From Micromonospora coerulea (GTDB taxonomy: Bacteria > Actinomycetota > Actinomycetes > Mycobacteriales > Micromonosporaceae): a stretch of DNA of 64,000 nucleotides. How positions within the stretch are numbered: position 1 is the first letter of the stretch; every line of letters begins with the position of its first letter. The stretch is taken from contig NZ_JAEMUW010000011.1 of NCBI RefSeq assembly GCF_016598485.1, positions 124,001 to 188,000 on the forward strand. The letters are read 5' to 3'. Of the stretch, positions 42,137 to 52,175 are shown in pieces. The notes below the pieces were generated by a model. The model ran no database searches and was not told the origin of the DNA. It saw only the letters and a program-made list of their open reading frames with translations. Made by a program: the position numbers and the translations under genes.

Positions 42137-42787
42137 ATGACCCCTGCGCGGCACCACCTGGTGTGGGACTGGAACGGCACCCTCCTCGACGACCTGGACC
42201 TGGTGGTCCGGGCCACGAACGTCGCCTTCGCCAGCGCGGGCGGGCCGGCGATCACCGCCGACGAGCACCGGGTGCGGTTCCGCCGGCCGGTCGCCGACTA
42301 CTACGCCGAGATGCTGGGCCGGGCGATGGACGACGAGGCGTACGGCCGGCTCGACCGGATCTTCCACGAAGCGTACCGGGCGGGGCTGACGAGTTGCGCG
42401 CTGGCCGCCGACGCGACCGCCGCGATCGCGGCCTGGCCGGGCAGTCAGTCGCTGCTGTCCATGTGGTTCCACGACGAACTGGTGCCGACCGTGCACACCT
42501 ACGGCCTCACCCCGCACTTCACCCGGGTGGACGGGCTGCGGTCGGCGGTCGGCGGTGGCTCCAAGGCGGAGTGGCTGGCGAAGCACCTGGCCGAGCTGGG
42601 CCTGGCCGGCGGTGAGGTGGTGCTGATCGGCGACTCGCTCGACGACGCCGACGCGGCGATCTCCGTCGGCGCCCGCTGCGTCCTCTACACCGGCGGCATC
42701 TCCGACCCGGCCCGCCTCCGCGCCTCCGGCCACCCCACCGCCGACACCCTCACCAGCGCGGTCAACCTCGCCCACACCCTCCCCTGA
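42137..42787 (+). CDS. HAD-family hydrolase
   Basis: A 216-residue phosphoglycolate-phosphatase-like HAD. Motif I is LVWDWNGTLLDD, with Asp nucleophile and Asn in place of the usual acid Asp two residues later, a variant common in actinobacterial relatives. Motif III is represented by the Lys in GGGSKAEWLAKH and motif IV by VLIGDSLDDADAA. The four-helix cap covers about residues 20-85. ATG 42137 follows TATGGT (42125-42130) by 6 nt, consistent with a leaderless start. Substrate unknown. Confidence 0.85.
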   Translation: MTPARHHLVWDWNGTLLDDLDLVVRATNVAFASAGGPAITADEHRVRFRRPVADYYAEMLGRAMDDEAYGRLDRIFHEAYRAGLTSCALAADATAAIAAWPGSQSLLSMWFHDELVPTVHTYGLTPHFTRVDGLRSAVGGGSKAEWLAKHLAELGLAGGEVVLIGDSLDDADAAISVGARCVLYTGGISDPARLRASGHPTADTLTSAVNLAHTLP

Positions 42788-42796
42788 GGGCCGCTG

Positions 42797-42870
42797 ACAC
42801 CTGGTCGATCAGGAAGTTGTCGCCCTCGACGCCGGCGTGTCGTGCCAACAACTTCGTGATCGACGCCTGG
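42797..42870. repeat. Long imperfect inverted repeat between convergent genes
   Basis: GTCGATCAGGAAGTTGT (42804-42820) matches the reverse complement of ACAACTTCGTGATCGAC (42848-42864) in 16 of 17 positions, with a 27-nt GC-rich loop that itself can pair (CGACGCC/GGCGTG). It lies between the HAD gene (+) and the response-regulator gene (-) and probably acts as a bidirectional terminator. The arm sequence differs from the two other palindrome families in the window. Confidence 0.75.
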
Positions 42871-42880
42871 CTGGGCGGGG

Positions 42881-43540
42881 TCAGGCGCGGAGGTGGGCGA
42901 GGACGGCGAGAACCCGGCGGTGGTGGTGGGTGGCGTCAGGGGGGAGGTCGAGTTTCGTGAAGATGTTGCGGACGTGCTTCTCGACGGCGCCGTCGCTGAC
43001 CACCAGGGCCTTCGCGATCGCGGTGTTGGAGCGGCCCTCGGCCATCAGCGCGAGAACCTCGCGCTCGCGGGGGGTGAGGTCCCGCAGCGGGTCGTCGCGG
43101 CGACGTCGGACCAGCAGCTGACCGACCACCTCCGGGTCCAGCACCGTGCCGCCGGCGGCCACCCGGTTCAGCGCGTCCAGGAACTCCTCGATCGCGGCCA
43201 CCCGGTCCTTGAGCAGGTAGCCGATCCCGCCACCGCCGACGCCGCCGGTGGTCGCCAGCAGGTCGTCGGCGTACGACACCTCGACATACTGGGAGAGCAC
43301 CAGGACCGGCGTACGCGGCACCAGGCGGCGGGCCTCCACCGCCGCCCGCAGCCCCTCGTCGGTGTGCGAGGGCGGCATCCGCACGTCCACCACCGACACG
43401 TCCGGCCGGTGCCGGACCACCGCCTCGACCAGCGCGTCGCCGTCACCGACGGCGGCCAGCACCTCGTGCCCCGACTCGGTCAGCAGCCGGACCAGCCCCT
43501 CCCGGAGCAGTACGGCGTCGTCCGCGATCACCACCCGCAT
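42881..43540 (-). CDS. NarL/LuxR-family response regulator
   Basis: A 219-residue regulator. The receiver begins MRVVIADDAVLLREGLVRLL and has the phosphoacceptor Asp in DVSVVDVRMPPSH and Lys in GYLLKDRVAAIEEF. The output is a LuxR-type helix-turn-helix, DLTPREREVLALMAEGRSNT, then AIAKALVVSDGAVEKHVRNI. The start ATG 43540 has GGAG close upstream. It is encoded about 95 bp downstream of its partner kinase gene in the same orientation. Targets unknown; this pair type often controls envelope-stress or efflux genes. Confidence 0.92.
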   Translation of the reverse strand: MRVVIADDAVLLREGLVRLLTESGHEVLAAVGDGDALVEAVVRHRPDVSVVDVRMPPSHTDEGLRAAVEARRLVPRTPVLVLSQYVEVSYADDLLATTGGVGGGGIGYLLKDRVAAIEEFLDALNRVAAGGTVLDPEVVGQLLVRRRRDDPLRDLTPREREVLALMAEGRSNTAIAKALVVSDGAVEKHVRNIFTKLDLPPDATHHHRRVLAVLAHLRA

Positions 43541-43634
43541 GGCTCCGGTGTCTACCACGCCGACGCCACCGGGACGCTCGGCCCCGCCGCGCTGCCCCGA
43601 TCAGCCCGGCCATCCGGGGCGGTCGCCGGCCGGC

Positions 43635-44936
43635 TCATCGGGGCAGCTCGGCGTGGATCCGGGTGGGGCCGCCGGCCGGGCTGACCACGTCGAGCGTGCC
43701 GCCGATGGCGCGCACCCGGTCGGCGATGCCGGCCAGTCCGTGCCCCTTGGCCAGGTGGGCACCGCCCACCCCGTCGTCGCGGACGGCGATCTCCAGCCGG
43801 CCGACCCGGCGGGTCACCTCGACCTGGCAGGAGGTGGCCTGGCTGTGCTTGGCGACGTTGGTCAGCGCCTCCGCTACCGCGAAGTACGCCGTGTTCTCCA
43901 CCGCCGGGTCGAGCCGTCCGCCCGGCGTGCCCAGGTCGGGTTCGATCACCAGCTCGACCGGGACCAGGGCGCGGGCGGCGAGCGCGGCCAGGGCGCTGGG
44001 CAGGCCCCGGTCGACCAGGATCGGCGGTGCGATCCCGCGGGACAGGGCCCGCAGCTCGTCCAGGGTCTCCCGGGTCTGGGTGACCGCCTCGTCCAGGGTC
44101 CGGCGGGCCGCCTCCGGGTCGGCGGCGAGCTGCTGGCGGGCCCGGCTCAGGTCCATGGCGAGCCGGACCAGGCGCTGTTGCGGGCCGTCGTGGATGTCGC
44201 GTTCCAGCCGGCGCAGGGCGGACGCCTCGGCCGAGGCGGCGGCGCGCTTCTGCTCCTCCAGCGTGCTGATCCGGTTGCGCATCTCGGCCACCCCGGTCAG
44301 CAGGAAGCGGGCCAGGCCGGCCTGGAGCAGGGCGCACGCCCGGGCCAGCAGCGGCAGGGTGAACAGGCAGAACACGCCGATTGCGGTATTCAGCGCGATC
44401 CGCGCCCCGGCCCCGTCGCCCATCCCGAGGAGTTGGCTGAGGTCCTGGTCGTCCGGGCCGTGCGGGATCGCCCGGTCGTACGCGCCGTAGAGCGTGCCGG
44501 CGACGGCGAGCGCCCACCAGACGAGCAGCAGTACGAAGGTCGGCACCGCCACCAGCAGCTTGAGCAGGCTGTGCGCCAGGTCGAGCCAGGACTGCGCGTC
44601 GCGCATCGGGGTGAAGACCCGCCGCCAGAGCTTCGCGCCCGGCTCGGGGACCAGGTACTCGGGGCGTACCCGGGGCTGGGGCAGCACGGCGGGCAGGCGC
44701 AGCCGCTCGATGTCGGCCAGCCCGCGGGCCGCGTAGAGGGTGCCGGCGAGGACCGGCAGGCCGACGGTGGTCACGAGCAGGCCGGCGCTGAGTGAGATCC
44801 CCGCCACCACGACCACGAAGCCGGCGATGGCCAGCGGCAGGCCGAGCAGCACGTACCCGGAGTCGCGCAGGAGCTGGCGGGCGACGCGGCGGGCGGGTGC
44901 CGGCGTTGGTGCGGCGGTTACGGGAATGGCGGTCAT
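43635..44936 (-). CDS. Sensor histidine kinase (HisKA_3, LiaS/DesK-like class)
   Basis: A 433-residue membrane kinase. Four membrane helices fall in two pairs (about 25-70 and 125-215), including a PspC-like/sensor region between. A coiled stretch (MRNRISTLEEQKRAAASAEA) leads to the phosphoacceptor box RRLERDIHDGPQQRLVRLAM and an ATPase domain with NVAKHSQA (N box) and DDGVGGAHLAKGHGLAGIADRV. ATG 44936 is 6 nt after TAGCCT on the - strand (44948-44943), a leaderless arrangement. It is the partner of the NarL-type regulator encoded downstream. Confidence 0.9.
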   Translation of the reverse strand: MTAIPVTAAPTPAPARRVARQLLRDSGYVLLGLPLAIAGFVVVVAGISLSAGLLVTTVGLPVLAGTLYAARGLADIERLRLPAVLPQPRVRPEYLVPEPGAKLWRRVFTPMRDAQSWLDLAHSLLKLLVAVPTFVLLLVWWALAVAGTLYGAYDRAIPHGPDDQDLSQLLGMGDGAGARIALNTAIGVFCLFTLPLLARACALLQAGLARFLLTGVAEMRNRISTLEEQKRAAASAEASALRRLERDIHDGPQQRLVRLAMDLSRARQQLAADPEAARRTLDEAVTQTRETLDELRALSRGIAPPILVDRGLPSALAALAARALVPVELVIEPDLGTPGGRLDPAVENTAYFAVAEALTNVAKHSQATSCQVEVTRRVGRLEIAVRDDGVGGAHLAKGHGLAGIADRVRAIGGTLDVVSPAGGPTRIHAELPR

Positions 44937-45211
44937 GCCATGAGGCTATGGGCGGCGGCCGGCTGCTCCCATCCCGTGCGCCCGCCTCTCCGGGGTGGGG
45001 TTTCCCCTACCGGGGCGGGCCGACCGGGCCGGGTGGCGGAGTGAGTCTCGACCCAGATCGACGGTGACACAGCGCGACTGGGCGCGTGCGATTGGTCAGA
45101 GAAGTCGGGATTGAGCAATAATCGCCAAGCGGCGCCGACGGAGTGCGTCAGATCGATCTTGTGGAATGGAGGGGCAGGTGGAGGCGCGTCGCGGGCCAGC
45201 AAGATCGCGAT

Positions 45212-45240
45212 TTGTGCACGTCTTCACAAGCGCCTACTCT
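45212..45240 (+). promoter_or_regulatory. Rex operator (ROP) within the rex-hem promoter
   Basis: TTGTGCACGTCTTCACAA (45212-45229) fits the Rex operator consensus (TTGTGAA-N4-TTCACAA) except in the inner bases. The first six bases can serve as a -35 (TTGTGC), with TACTCT (45235-45240) as -10 after 17 bp. Rex bound here would block RNA polymerase, so rex and the haem genes should be autoregulated by the NADH/NAD+ ratio. The 412-bp gap 44937-45348 holds this site and no other feature I can support. Confidence 0.85.
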
Positions 45241-45348
45241 GTAGTTCCGACGCGCCCTGCTAGCACAGCCGGCAATATCGGTCGCCAGCGGGAGTCCCGA
45301 AACGACCGGTCACCGACGCTGGTCGAGGATCGCACCGCACGGAGTCTC

Positions 45349-46119
45349 ATGAGTCAGCATCGTCACCCAGGCGCGCCCGGCCGCGCCGGTGCCGTACCAA
45401 CGCTCCCGGATCTGCCCGAGGCGACCGTCGCACGGCTCCCGGAATACCTCCGCGCGCTGCACAATCTCGCCGACTCCGGCCACGAGACGGTGTCCAGCGA
45501 GGGCCTGGCCAACGCCGCCGGGGTGAACTCGGCGAAGCTGCGCAAGGACCTCTCCCACCTCGGCTCGTACGGCACCCGGGGCGTCGGGTACGACGTGGCG
45601 CTGCTGATCGAGCAGATCGAGTCCGTGCTCGGGCTCACCCAGTGCCGCTCGGTCGCCCTGGTCGGCGTGGGTAATCTCGGTCACGCTCTGGCCGGGTACG
45701 ACGGCTTCGCCACCCGGGGCTTCCGGATCGCCGCGCTCTTCGACGCGGACCCGGCCCGGGTCGGCGAGGAGATCAACGGCCTGGTCGTCCGGCATGTCGA
45801 CGAGCTGTCCCGGGTCGCCGCCGAGCAGCTGATCTCGATCGGCGTGATCGCCACCCCGGCGCGGGCCGCCCAGGCGGTCGCCGACCAGCTCGTCGCCGTC
45901 GGCGTGACGAGCATCCTCAACTTCGCGCCGTGCGTACTCTCGGTTCCGGAGGGGGTCGACGTGCGCAAGGTCGACCTCGCGATCGAGCTGCAGATCCTGT
46001 CCTTCCACGAGCACCGCAAGGCGTCGCTGACCGCGCTCCCCGGCACGGCCGGGTCCGCCCTCACCGCCCTGCCGGGCGGGCTCGCGGCCACCGACACCCA
46101 GGAGGCGATCGGCACGTGA
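45349..46119 (+). CDS. rex: Redox-sensing transcriptional repressor Rex
   Basis: A 256-residue dimeric repressor that leaves DNA when NADH binds. The N-terminal winged helix (LPEYLRALHNLADSGHETVS, NSAKLRKDLSHLGSYGTRG) is followed by the Rossmann domain (LVGVGNLGHALAGYDGFATR) and the C-terminal swapped helix region (LNFAPCVLSVPEGVDVRKVD). The start ATG 45349 has GGAG 5 nt upstream; longer in-frame starts exist but would run through the promoter and operator. The C-terminal 25 residues are Thr/Gly/Ala-rich. First gene of the rex-hemACDB cluster; it overlaps the hemA start (GTGA). Confidence 0.95.
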   Translation: MSQHRHPGAPGRAGAVPTLPDLPEATVARLPEYLRALHNLADSGHETVSSEGLANAAGVNSAKLRKDLSHLGSYGTRGVGYDVALLIEQIESVLGLTQCRSVALVGVGNLGHALAGYDGFATRGFRIAALFDADPARVGEEINGLVVRHVDELSRVAAEQLISIGVIATPARAAQAVADQLVAVGVTSILNFAPCVLSVPEGVDVRKVDLAIELQILSFHEHRKASLTALPGTAGSALTALPGGLAATDTQEAIGT

Positions 46120-47489
46120 AACTGCTCGTCGTCGGCGCGTCCTACCGCACCGCTCCGGTCGCCACGCTGGAGCAGCTGGCGGTCGCCCCCGCTGACCTCA
46201 CCCGCACCCTGGACCGCCTGGTCGCCCAGCCGTACGTCGCCGAGGCCGTGCTCGTCTCCACCTGCAACCGGGTGGAGGTCTACGCGGCCGTCTCCGGCTT
46301 CCACGGCGGCCTGGGCGACATCTGCGCGGTCCTCGCCGAGCACGCCGGCTCCCCGCCGGCGGCCCTGGCCAACCACCTCTACGTGCACTACGACGCCGCC
46401 GCCGTCGACCACGTCTTCCGGGTCGCCGCCGGGCTGGACTCGATGGTGGTCGGCGAGGCGCAGATCCTCGGCCAGCTCCGCGACGCGTACCACTGGGCCG
46501 CCGGCGCCGACTCCGCCGGCCGGCTGCTGCACGAGCTGATGCAGCAGGCGCTGCGGGTGGGCAAGCGCGCGCACGCCGAGACCAACATCGACCGGGCCGG
46601 TCAGAGCGTGGTGACCGCCGCCCTGGACCTGGCGGCCGGCCTCCTCGACGGCGACCTGGTCGGCCGGCCCGCCATGGTGGTCGGCGCCGGCGCGATGGGT
46701 TCGCTGGGCGTCGCGACGCTGTCCCGGCTGGGCGCCGGGCCGCTGACCGTGACCAACCGTGGCGCCGACCGGGCCGTCCGGCTGGCCGAGTCGTACGGCG
46801 CGAACGCGGTCCCGATGGCCGAGCTGGTCGACGCGCTCTCCACGGTGGACGTCGTAGTGGCCGCCACGGCGGCCACCGAACCGGTCCTCAGCCGGGACGT
46901 GGTGACCCGGGCCATGGCCCGCCGGGGCGCCGACCGGGGCCCGCTGGTGCTGCTCGACCTCGCCGTTCCGCGTGACGTCGAGGAGGGCGTGGCAGGGCTG
47001 ACCGGCGTCGAGGTGATCGACATCGACCGGATGGCCGCCATCCTCGCCGACGGGCCGGCCGCCGCCGACGCGGCCGAGGTGACCCGGATCGTCACCGGCG
47101 AGGTCGAGGCGTTCCTGTCCTGGCTGCGTGGCGCCGACGTGGCACCCACCGTGGCCGCGCTGCGCGGACGTGCCGACGACGTGGTGACCACCGAGCTGCG
47201 CCGGCTCGCCCAGCGCCGCCCCGACTTCAGCGACGACCAGCGCGCCGAGGTGGCCCGCACCGTGCACCGGGTGGTGCAGCGGCTGCTGCACCAGCCGACC
47301 GTACGGGTCCGCCAGCTCGCCGCCGAGCCGGGCGGCGACCAGTACGCGGCGCTGCTGCGCGAGCTGTTCGACCTGGAGGTGCCGCAGACGTCGCCGGTCG
47401 ACAACGTTCCCGACGTGGTGGAGAGCGACGCCGCCGGGCGGCCGTCCTTCGACGCCGTCGACGTCCCGCCCACCGGAGGTGTGCGATGA
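46116..47489 (+). CDS. hemA: Glutamyl-tRNA reductase HemA
   Basis: NADPH-dependent enzyme converting glutamyl-tRNA to glutamate-1-semialdehyde, the first step of the C5 haem pathway. The 457-residue product has the catalytic Cys50 in VLVSTCNRVEVYA, the substrate loop GLDSMVVGEAQILGQ, the NADPH-binding motif MVVGAGAMGSLGVATLSRLG and the C-terminal spinal-helix dimerisation domain. The C-terminal roughly 35 residues after LRELFDLEVP are a nonconserved extension. GTG 46116 overlaps the rex stop, and the TGA overlaps the hemC start. Expression is therefore tied to rex. Confidence 0.95.
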   Translation: MKLLVVGASYRTAPVATLEQLAVAPADLTRTLDRLVAQPYVAEAVLVSTCNRVEVYAAVSGFHGGLGDICAVLAEHAGSPPAALANHLYVHYDAAAVDHVFRVAAGLDSMVVGEAQILGQLRDAYHWAAGADSAGRLLHELMQQALRVGKRAHAETNIDRAGQSVVTAALDLAAGLLDGDLVGRPAMVVGAGAMGSLGVATLSRLGAGPLTVTNRGADRAVRLAESYGANAVPMAELVDALSTVDVVVAATAATEPVLSRDVVTRAMARRGADRGPLVLLDLAVPRDVEEGVAGLTGVEVIDIDRMAAILADGPAAADAAEVTRIVTGEVEAFLSWLRGADVAPTVAALRGRADDVVTTELRRLAQRRPDFSDDQRAEVARTVHRVVQRLLHQPTVRVRQLAAEPGGDQYAALLRELFDLEVPQTSPVDNVPDVVESDAAGRPSFDAVDVPPTGGVR

Positions 47490-48454
47490 CCGCCCCCCTG
47501 CGCCTCGGCACCCGGGGCAGCGCCCTGGCGATGGCCCAGTCCAGCCAGATTGCCGAGGCCCTGACCGCGGCCACCGGCCGCCCGGTCGAGCTGGTCGAGG
47601 TGGTGACCGCCGGGGACCGCTCCTCGGCCCCGGTGCACCGGCTCGGCGTCGGTGTCTTCGTCTCCGCCCTGCGGGACGCGCTTGCCGCCCGCACCATCGA
47701 CTTCGCCGTCCACTCGTACAAGGACCTGCCGACGGCGGCGGCCCCCGGGCTGCACATCGCGGCGGTACCGCCCCGGCAGGACCCGCGCGACGCGCTGGTC
47801 GCCAAGGGCGGCCGGACGCTCGCCGAGCTGCCGACCGGCGCGGTGGTGGGCACGGGCGCGCTGCGCCGGATCGCCCAGCTGCACGCGCTCGGCATGCAGC
47901 TGGAGGTCACCCCGATCCGGGGCAACGTGGACACCCGGCTGCGCCGGGTGCTCGGCCCGGACGCCGACCTCGACGCGGTCGTGCTGGCCCGGGCCGGGCT
48001 GGCCCGGCTCGGCCGGACCGACGTGATCACCGAGACGCTCGACCCGATGCTGATGCTGCCCGCGCCCGCCCAGGGCGCGCTGGCCGTGGAGTGCCGGATC
48101 GACGACCCCGACCTGGTCGAGCTGCTCGCGGTGCTCGACCACGCACCGTCCCGTGCCGCGGTCACCGCGGAACGGGCACTGCTGGCCACCCTGGAGGCCG
48201 GGTGCAGCGCACCCGTCGCCGCCTACGGCGAACTCGCCGAGGGTGACGCCGGTGAGGAGATCTACCTGCGCGGGGCGGTGATCAGCCCGGACGGTACCCG
48301 TGACCTCCGGCTGTCCCGCACCGGAACGCCCGCCGACGCGGCGGAGATCGGCAAGGCACTCGCCGCCGAGCTCCTCGAACTCGGCGCCGACTCGATCCTC
48401 GGCCAAGAAGGACACGCCGGCCCGGGGACCCAGCAATTTGGGAGCACTGAATGA
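47486..48454 (+). CDS. hemC: Hydroxymethylbilane synthase (porphobilinogen deaminase) HemC
   Basis: A 322-residue enzyme that polymerises four porphobilinogens into hydroxymethylbilane. It shows LRLGTRGSALAMAQSSQIAE at the start, FAVHSYKDLPT with the catalytic Asp region, LRRIAQLHALGMQLEVTPIR-GNVDTRL, and the dipyrromethane-cofactor cysteine in LEAGCSAPVAAYG. Its start overlaps hemA (ATGA) and its stop overlaps hemD (ATGA), indicating a tightly coupled operon. Confidence 0.96.
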   Translation: MTAPLRLGTRGSALAMAQSSQIAEALTAATGRPVELVEVVTAGDRSSAPVHRLGVGVFVSALRDALAARTIDFAVHSYKDLPTAAAPGLHIAAVPPRQDPRDALVAKGGRTLAELPTGAVVGTGALRRIAQLHALGMQLEVTPIRGNVDTRLRRVLGPDADLDAVVLARAGLARLGRTDVITETLDPMLMLPAPAQGALAVECRIDDPDLVELLAVLDHAPSRAAVTAERALLATLEAGCSAPVAAYGELAEGDAGEEIYLRGAVISPDGTRDLRLSRTGTPADAAEIGKALAAELLELGADSILGQEGHAGPGTQQFGSTE

Positions 48455-50031
48455 CCCGCACCCGTAAGCCCGTAGGTCGCATCGCGTTCGTCGGGGCCGG
48501 CCCCGGCGACCCGGGCCTGCTGACCCGCCGGGCGCACGACGCCCTGGTCGACGCCGACCAGGTGGTGTACGACCGGGGAGTCCCCGAGTCGCTGCTCGAC
48601 GTCGTCCGCGCGCAGGCCAAGTCCGACGCCCAGTTCAGCCCCGCCGAGGGCGTGCCGGGTGATGTGGCGAAGGTGCTGATCTCCGCGGCCCGCTCCGGGC
48701 TGAACGCGGTGCACCTGGTCGCCGGTGACCCGTTCGGCCACGACTCGGTGGTCAAGGAGGTGCAGGCGGTGGCGCGTACCGCCGCGCACTTCGAGGTGGT
48801 CCCGGGCGTCGGCCAGGCCGAGGGGGTGGCCACCTACGCCGGCGTGCCGCTGCCGGGCGTACGGACCGCCGCCGACGTCGAGGACGTCAGCACGCTGGAC
48901 TTCGACGCGCTGGCCGCAGCCGTCGGCCGCGGCTCGCTGGCGCTGGCCGTGGACGCGGGTGACCTGGCCGCCATCCGGGACGGCCTGCTGGCCGCCGGGG
49001 TGGACGGGACGACCGGCGTCGGGGTGACCGGCGACGGCACCGGCGAGACGCAGTACACCACCACGTCGACCGTCGACTCCTTCGTCGCGGCGGCGCTCGG
49101 CTTCACCGGCCGGGTGGTGCTCACCGTCGGCGCGGGCGTCGGCCAGCGGGACAAGCTGAGCTGGTGGGAGAACCGGCCGCTGTACGGCTGGAAGGTGCTC
49201 GTCCCCCGGACCAAGGAGCAGGCCGGCGCGATGAGCGCCCGGCTGCGCGCGTACGGGGCGATCCCGTGCGAGGTGCCGACCATCGCGGTCGAGCCGCCGC
49301 GTACCCCCGCCCAGATGGAGCGGGCGGTCAAGGGCCTGGTCGACGGCCGGTACGCCTGGGTGATCTTCACCTCGGTGAACGCGGTCCGCGCGGTCTGGGA
49401 GAAGTTCGCCGAGCACGGCCTGGACGCCCGGCACTTCGGCGGCGTCAAGATCGCCTGCATCGGCGAGGCGACCGCCGACGCGGTCCGCGCCTTCGGCATC
49501 CAGCCGGAGCTGGTCCCGTCCGGGGAGCAGTCCTCCGAGGGGCTGCTGGCCGAGTTCTCCCCGCACGACGAGATCCTCGACCCGGTGGGCCGGGTGCTGC
49601 TGCCGCGCGCCGACATCGCCACCGAGACGCTCGCCGCCGGGCTCACCGAGCGCGGCTGGGAGGTCGACGACGTGACCGCCTACCGGACCGTCCGGGCCGC
49701 CCCGCCGCCCGCCGAGATCCGCGACGCGATCAAGTCGGGCGGGTTCGACGCGGTGCTCTTCACCTCGTCGTCCACCGTCCGGAACCTGGTCGGCATCGCC
49801 GGGAAGCCGCACGCGCGTACCGTTGTTGCCGTAATCGGGCCCAAGACGGCGGAGACCGCCACGGAGTTCGGCCTGCGGGTCGACGTGCAGCCTCAGCACG
49901 CCTCGGTGCCCGACCTGGTGGAGGCGCTCGCCGCCTACGCCGTCGAGCTGCGCGAGAAGCTCGCCGCGATGCCGGCGAAGCAGCGCCGCGGTTCGAAGGT
50001 GCAGGGGCCGACCGCCCTGAGGTTCCGCTAG
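48451..50031 (+). CDS. hemD: Uroporphyrinogen-III synthase fused to a SUMT-like domain (HemD/CobA)
   Basis: A 526-residue two-domain protein. Residues 1-245 follow the tetrapyrrole-methylase fold (IAFVGAGPGDPGLLTRRAHD, HLVAGDPFGHDSVVKEVQAV). Several SUMT active-site segments are altered, for example the GDP-F-x-F-G-R-G type loop reads GDPFGHDS, so methyltransferase activity is doubtful. Residues 250-510 form uroporphyrinogen-III synthase (WKVLVPRTKEQAGAMSARLR, VIFTSVNAVRAVWEKF, TSSSTVRNLVGIAG), which cyclises and inverts ring D. The same fusion occurs at this position in mycobacteria and Streptomyces. Confidence 0.92.
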   Translation: MTRTRKPVGRIAFVGAGPGDPGLLTRRAHDALVDADQVVYDRGVPESLLDVVRAQAKSDAQFSPAEGVPGDVAKVLISAARSGLNAVHLVAGDPFGHDSVVKEVQAVARTAAHFEVVPGVGQAEGVATYAGVPLPGVRTAADVEDVSTLDFDALAAAVGRGSLALAVDAGDLAAIRDGLLAAGVDGTTGVGVTGDGTGETQYTTTSTVDSFVAAALGFTGRVVLTVGAGVGQRDKLSWWENRPLYGWKVLVPRTKEQAGAMSARLRAYGAIPCEVPTIAVEPPRTPAQMERAVKGLVDGRYAWVIFTSVNAVRAVWEKFAEHGLDARHFGGVKIACIGEATADAVRAFGIQPELVPSGEQSSEGLLAEFSPHDEILDPVGRVLLPRADIATETLAAGLTERGWEVDDVTAYRTVRAAPPPAEIRDAIKSGGFDAVLFTSSSTVRNLVGIAGKPHARTVVAVIGPKTAETATEFGLRVDVQPQHASVPDLVEALAAYAVELREKLAAMPAKQRRGSKVQGPTALRFR

Positions 50032-50049
50032 TCAGCGAGGGAGGCCCCC

Positions 50050-51026
<977 letters not shown>

Positions 51027-51033
<7 letters not shown>

Positions 51034-52175
51034 GCGCTGACCGTCACCACCGTCACCACCTCCGCCACGTCGTAGACCCGACGCGCGCCCGCCGGCGGCT
51101 CGGCCCAGGCCACCCGGACCGTGGTGTCGTCGGCCCAGGCCAACCCCTGGATGCCACCGGGGGTCGGGGCCGGGCGTGTCGTGCCGATCAACCGGTCGAC
51201 CACGAGCGACCTGGCGGCGATGTCGAACACGGCGACCCGCTGCCCCCGGCCGCGGTCGACGTACGCGACGGCGATCAACCGGCCGTCCGGGGAGAGCCGC
51301 AGGTCGTTCTGGCAGTTGCCGTTGACCGTCAGCGAGGCGATCCGCCTGCCGTCCGTGAGCCGACGCACGTCGGTGCGACACCGGAAGTCGGTCCGCTGCT
51401 CGGCGAGGCGGTCGGTGCCCACCACGGTCTGGCTGGCGGCCAGCAGGTCGACACCCGCGGTCGACGACCGGAGCACGATCCGTTCCCGGCCGGTGGTCAG
51501 CTCGTGCGCCACGATGCCCTCGTCGCGAGCGAGGTAGGCGTACCGCTGGTCGGCGCCGAGCAGCTCGACGCTCCGGCCCTTGATCCGGATCTCCCGGCCG
51601 ACCTGCACGGCGTCGTCCGCGCCCAGCACCACCAGCTTGATTGAGAGCCCTTCGACGTTCGGGCCGTCGGTGCGCCGGACCCCGGGCATCAGGTCGGTGT
51701 ACACCAGCCCGACCAGCCGTCCGTCGGGCAGCGCCGCGCCGAGGGTGAAGTCCTTCGGCACCCGGTGCCGCCGCACCGACCCGTCCGGCAGCACCTCGTC
51801 GGCGACCCCGCCGCGCAGGCCGACCGTCGGCCCCTTGCCGGCGTCGAGCCGCCAGGTGTTCGGGTTCACCGCGACCATCAGGCGTTGCGCCGGTTCCACC
51901 GGCCGGGCCGGCGGCGGTGCGGTGGTCGGGCTGGCCGACGCCGGCGCGGGCGGTGGAGCCGGCCGGGCGCCGTGGTTCCCGGCCAGCAGCGGAACGGCAC
52001 CCGCGGTCACCGCCACCAGGACGGCCAGCCCGCCCGCGGTGGCCACGGCCCGCCGGCGACGCCGGACGCGGGCTCGCCGGCGCACGTTCGCGAGGTCCCC
52101 GGCGTGCGGTGCGGTGGTGCGCGCGGCGCGGTGCACCAGGTCGGCCAGGTCATCCGGTACGACGTCCACGGTCAC
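51027..52175 (-). CDS. Single-pass membrane protein with beta-propeller-like domain, ECF sigma partner
   Basis: A 382-residue protein. The cytoplasmic part ([20 protein letters not shown]) is short and precedes a basic stretch and one membrane helix ([20 protein letters not shown]). A Pro/Ala linker follows, then a roughly 300-residue extracytoplasmic domain with repeated strand motifs ([38 protein letters not shown]) like a WD40/TolB propeller. Its GTG start overlaps the sigma-factor stop (GTGA on the - strand), the usual coupling of an ECF sigma gene with its membrane regulator. Assigned as a probable anti-sigma factor or sensor by context only. Confidence 0.75.

Noticed and set aside
45166..45348. 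N-terminal extension of Rex from 45166
   Set aside because: It would translate through the Rex operator and promoter. ATG 45349 has a good ribosome site and gives a Rex of normal length.
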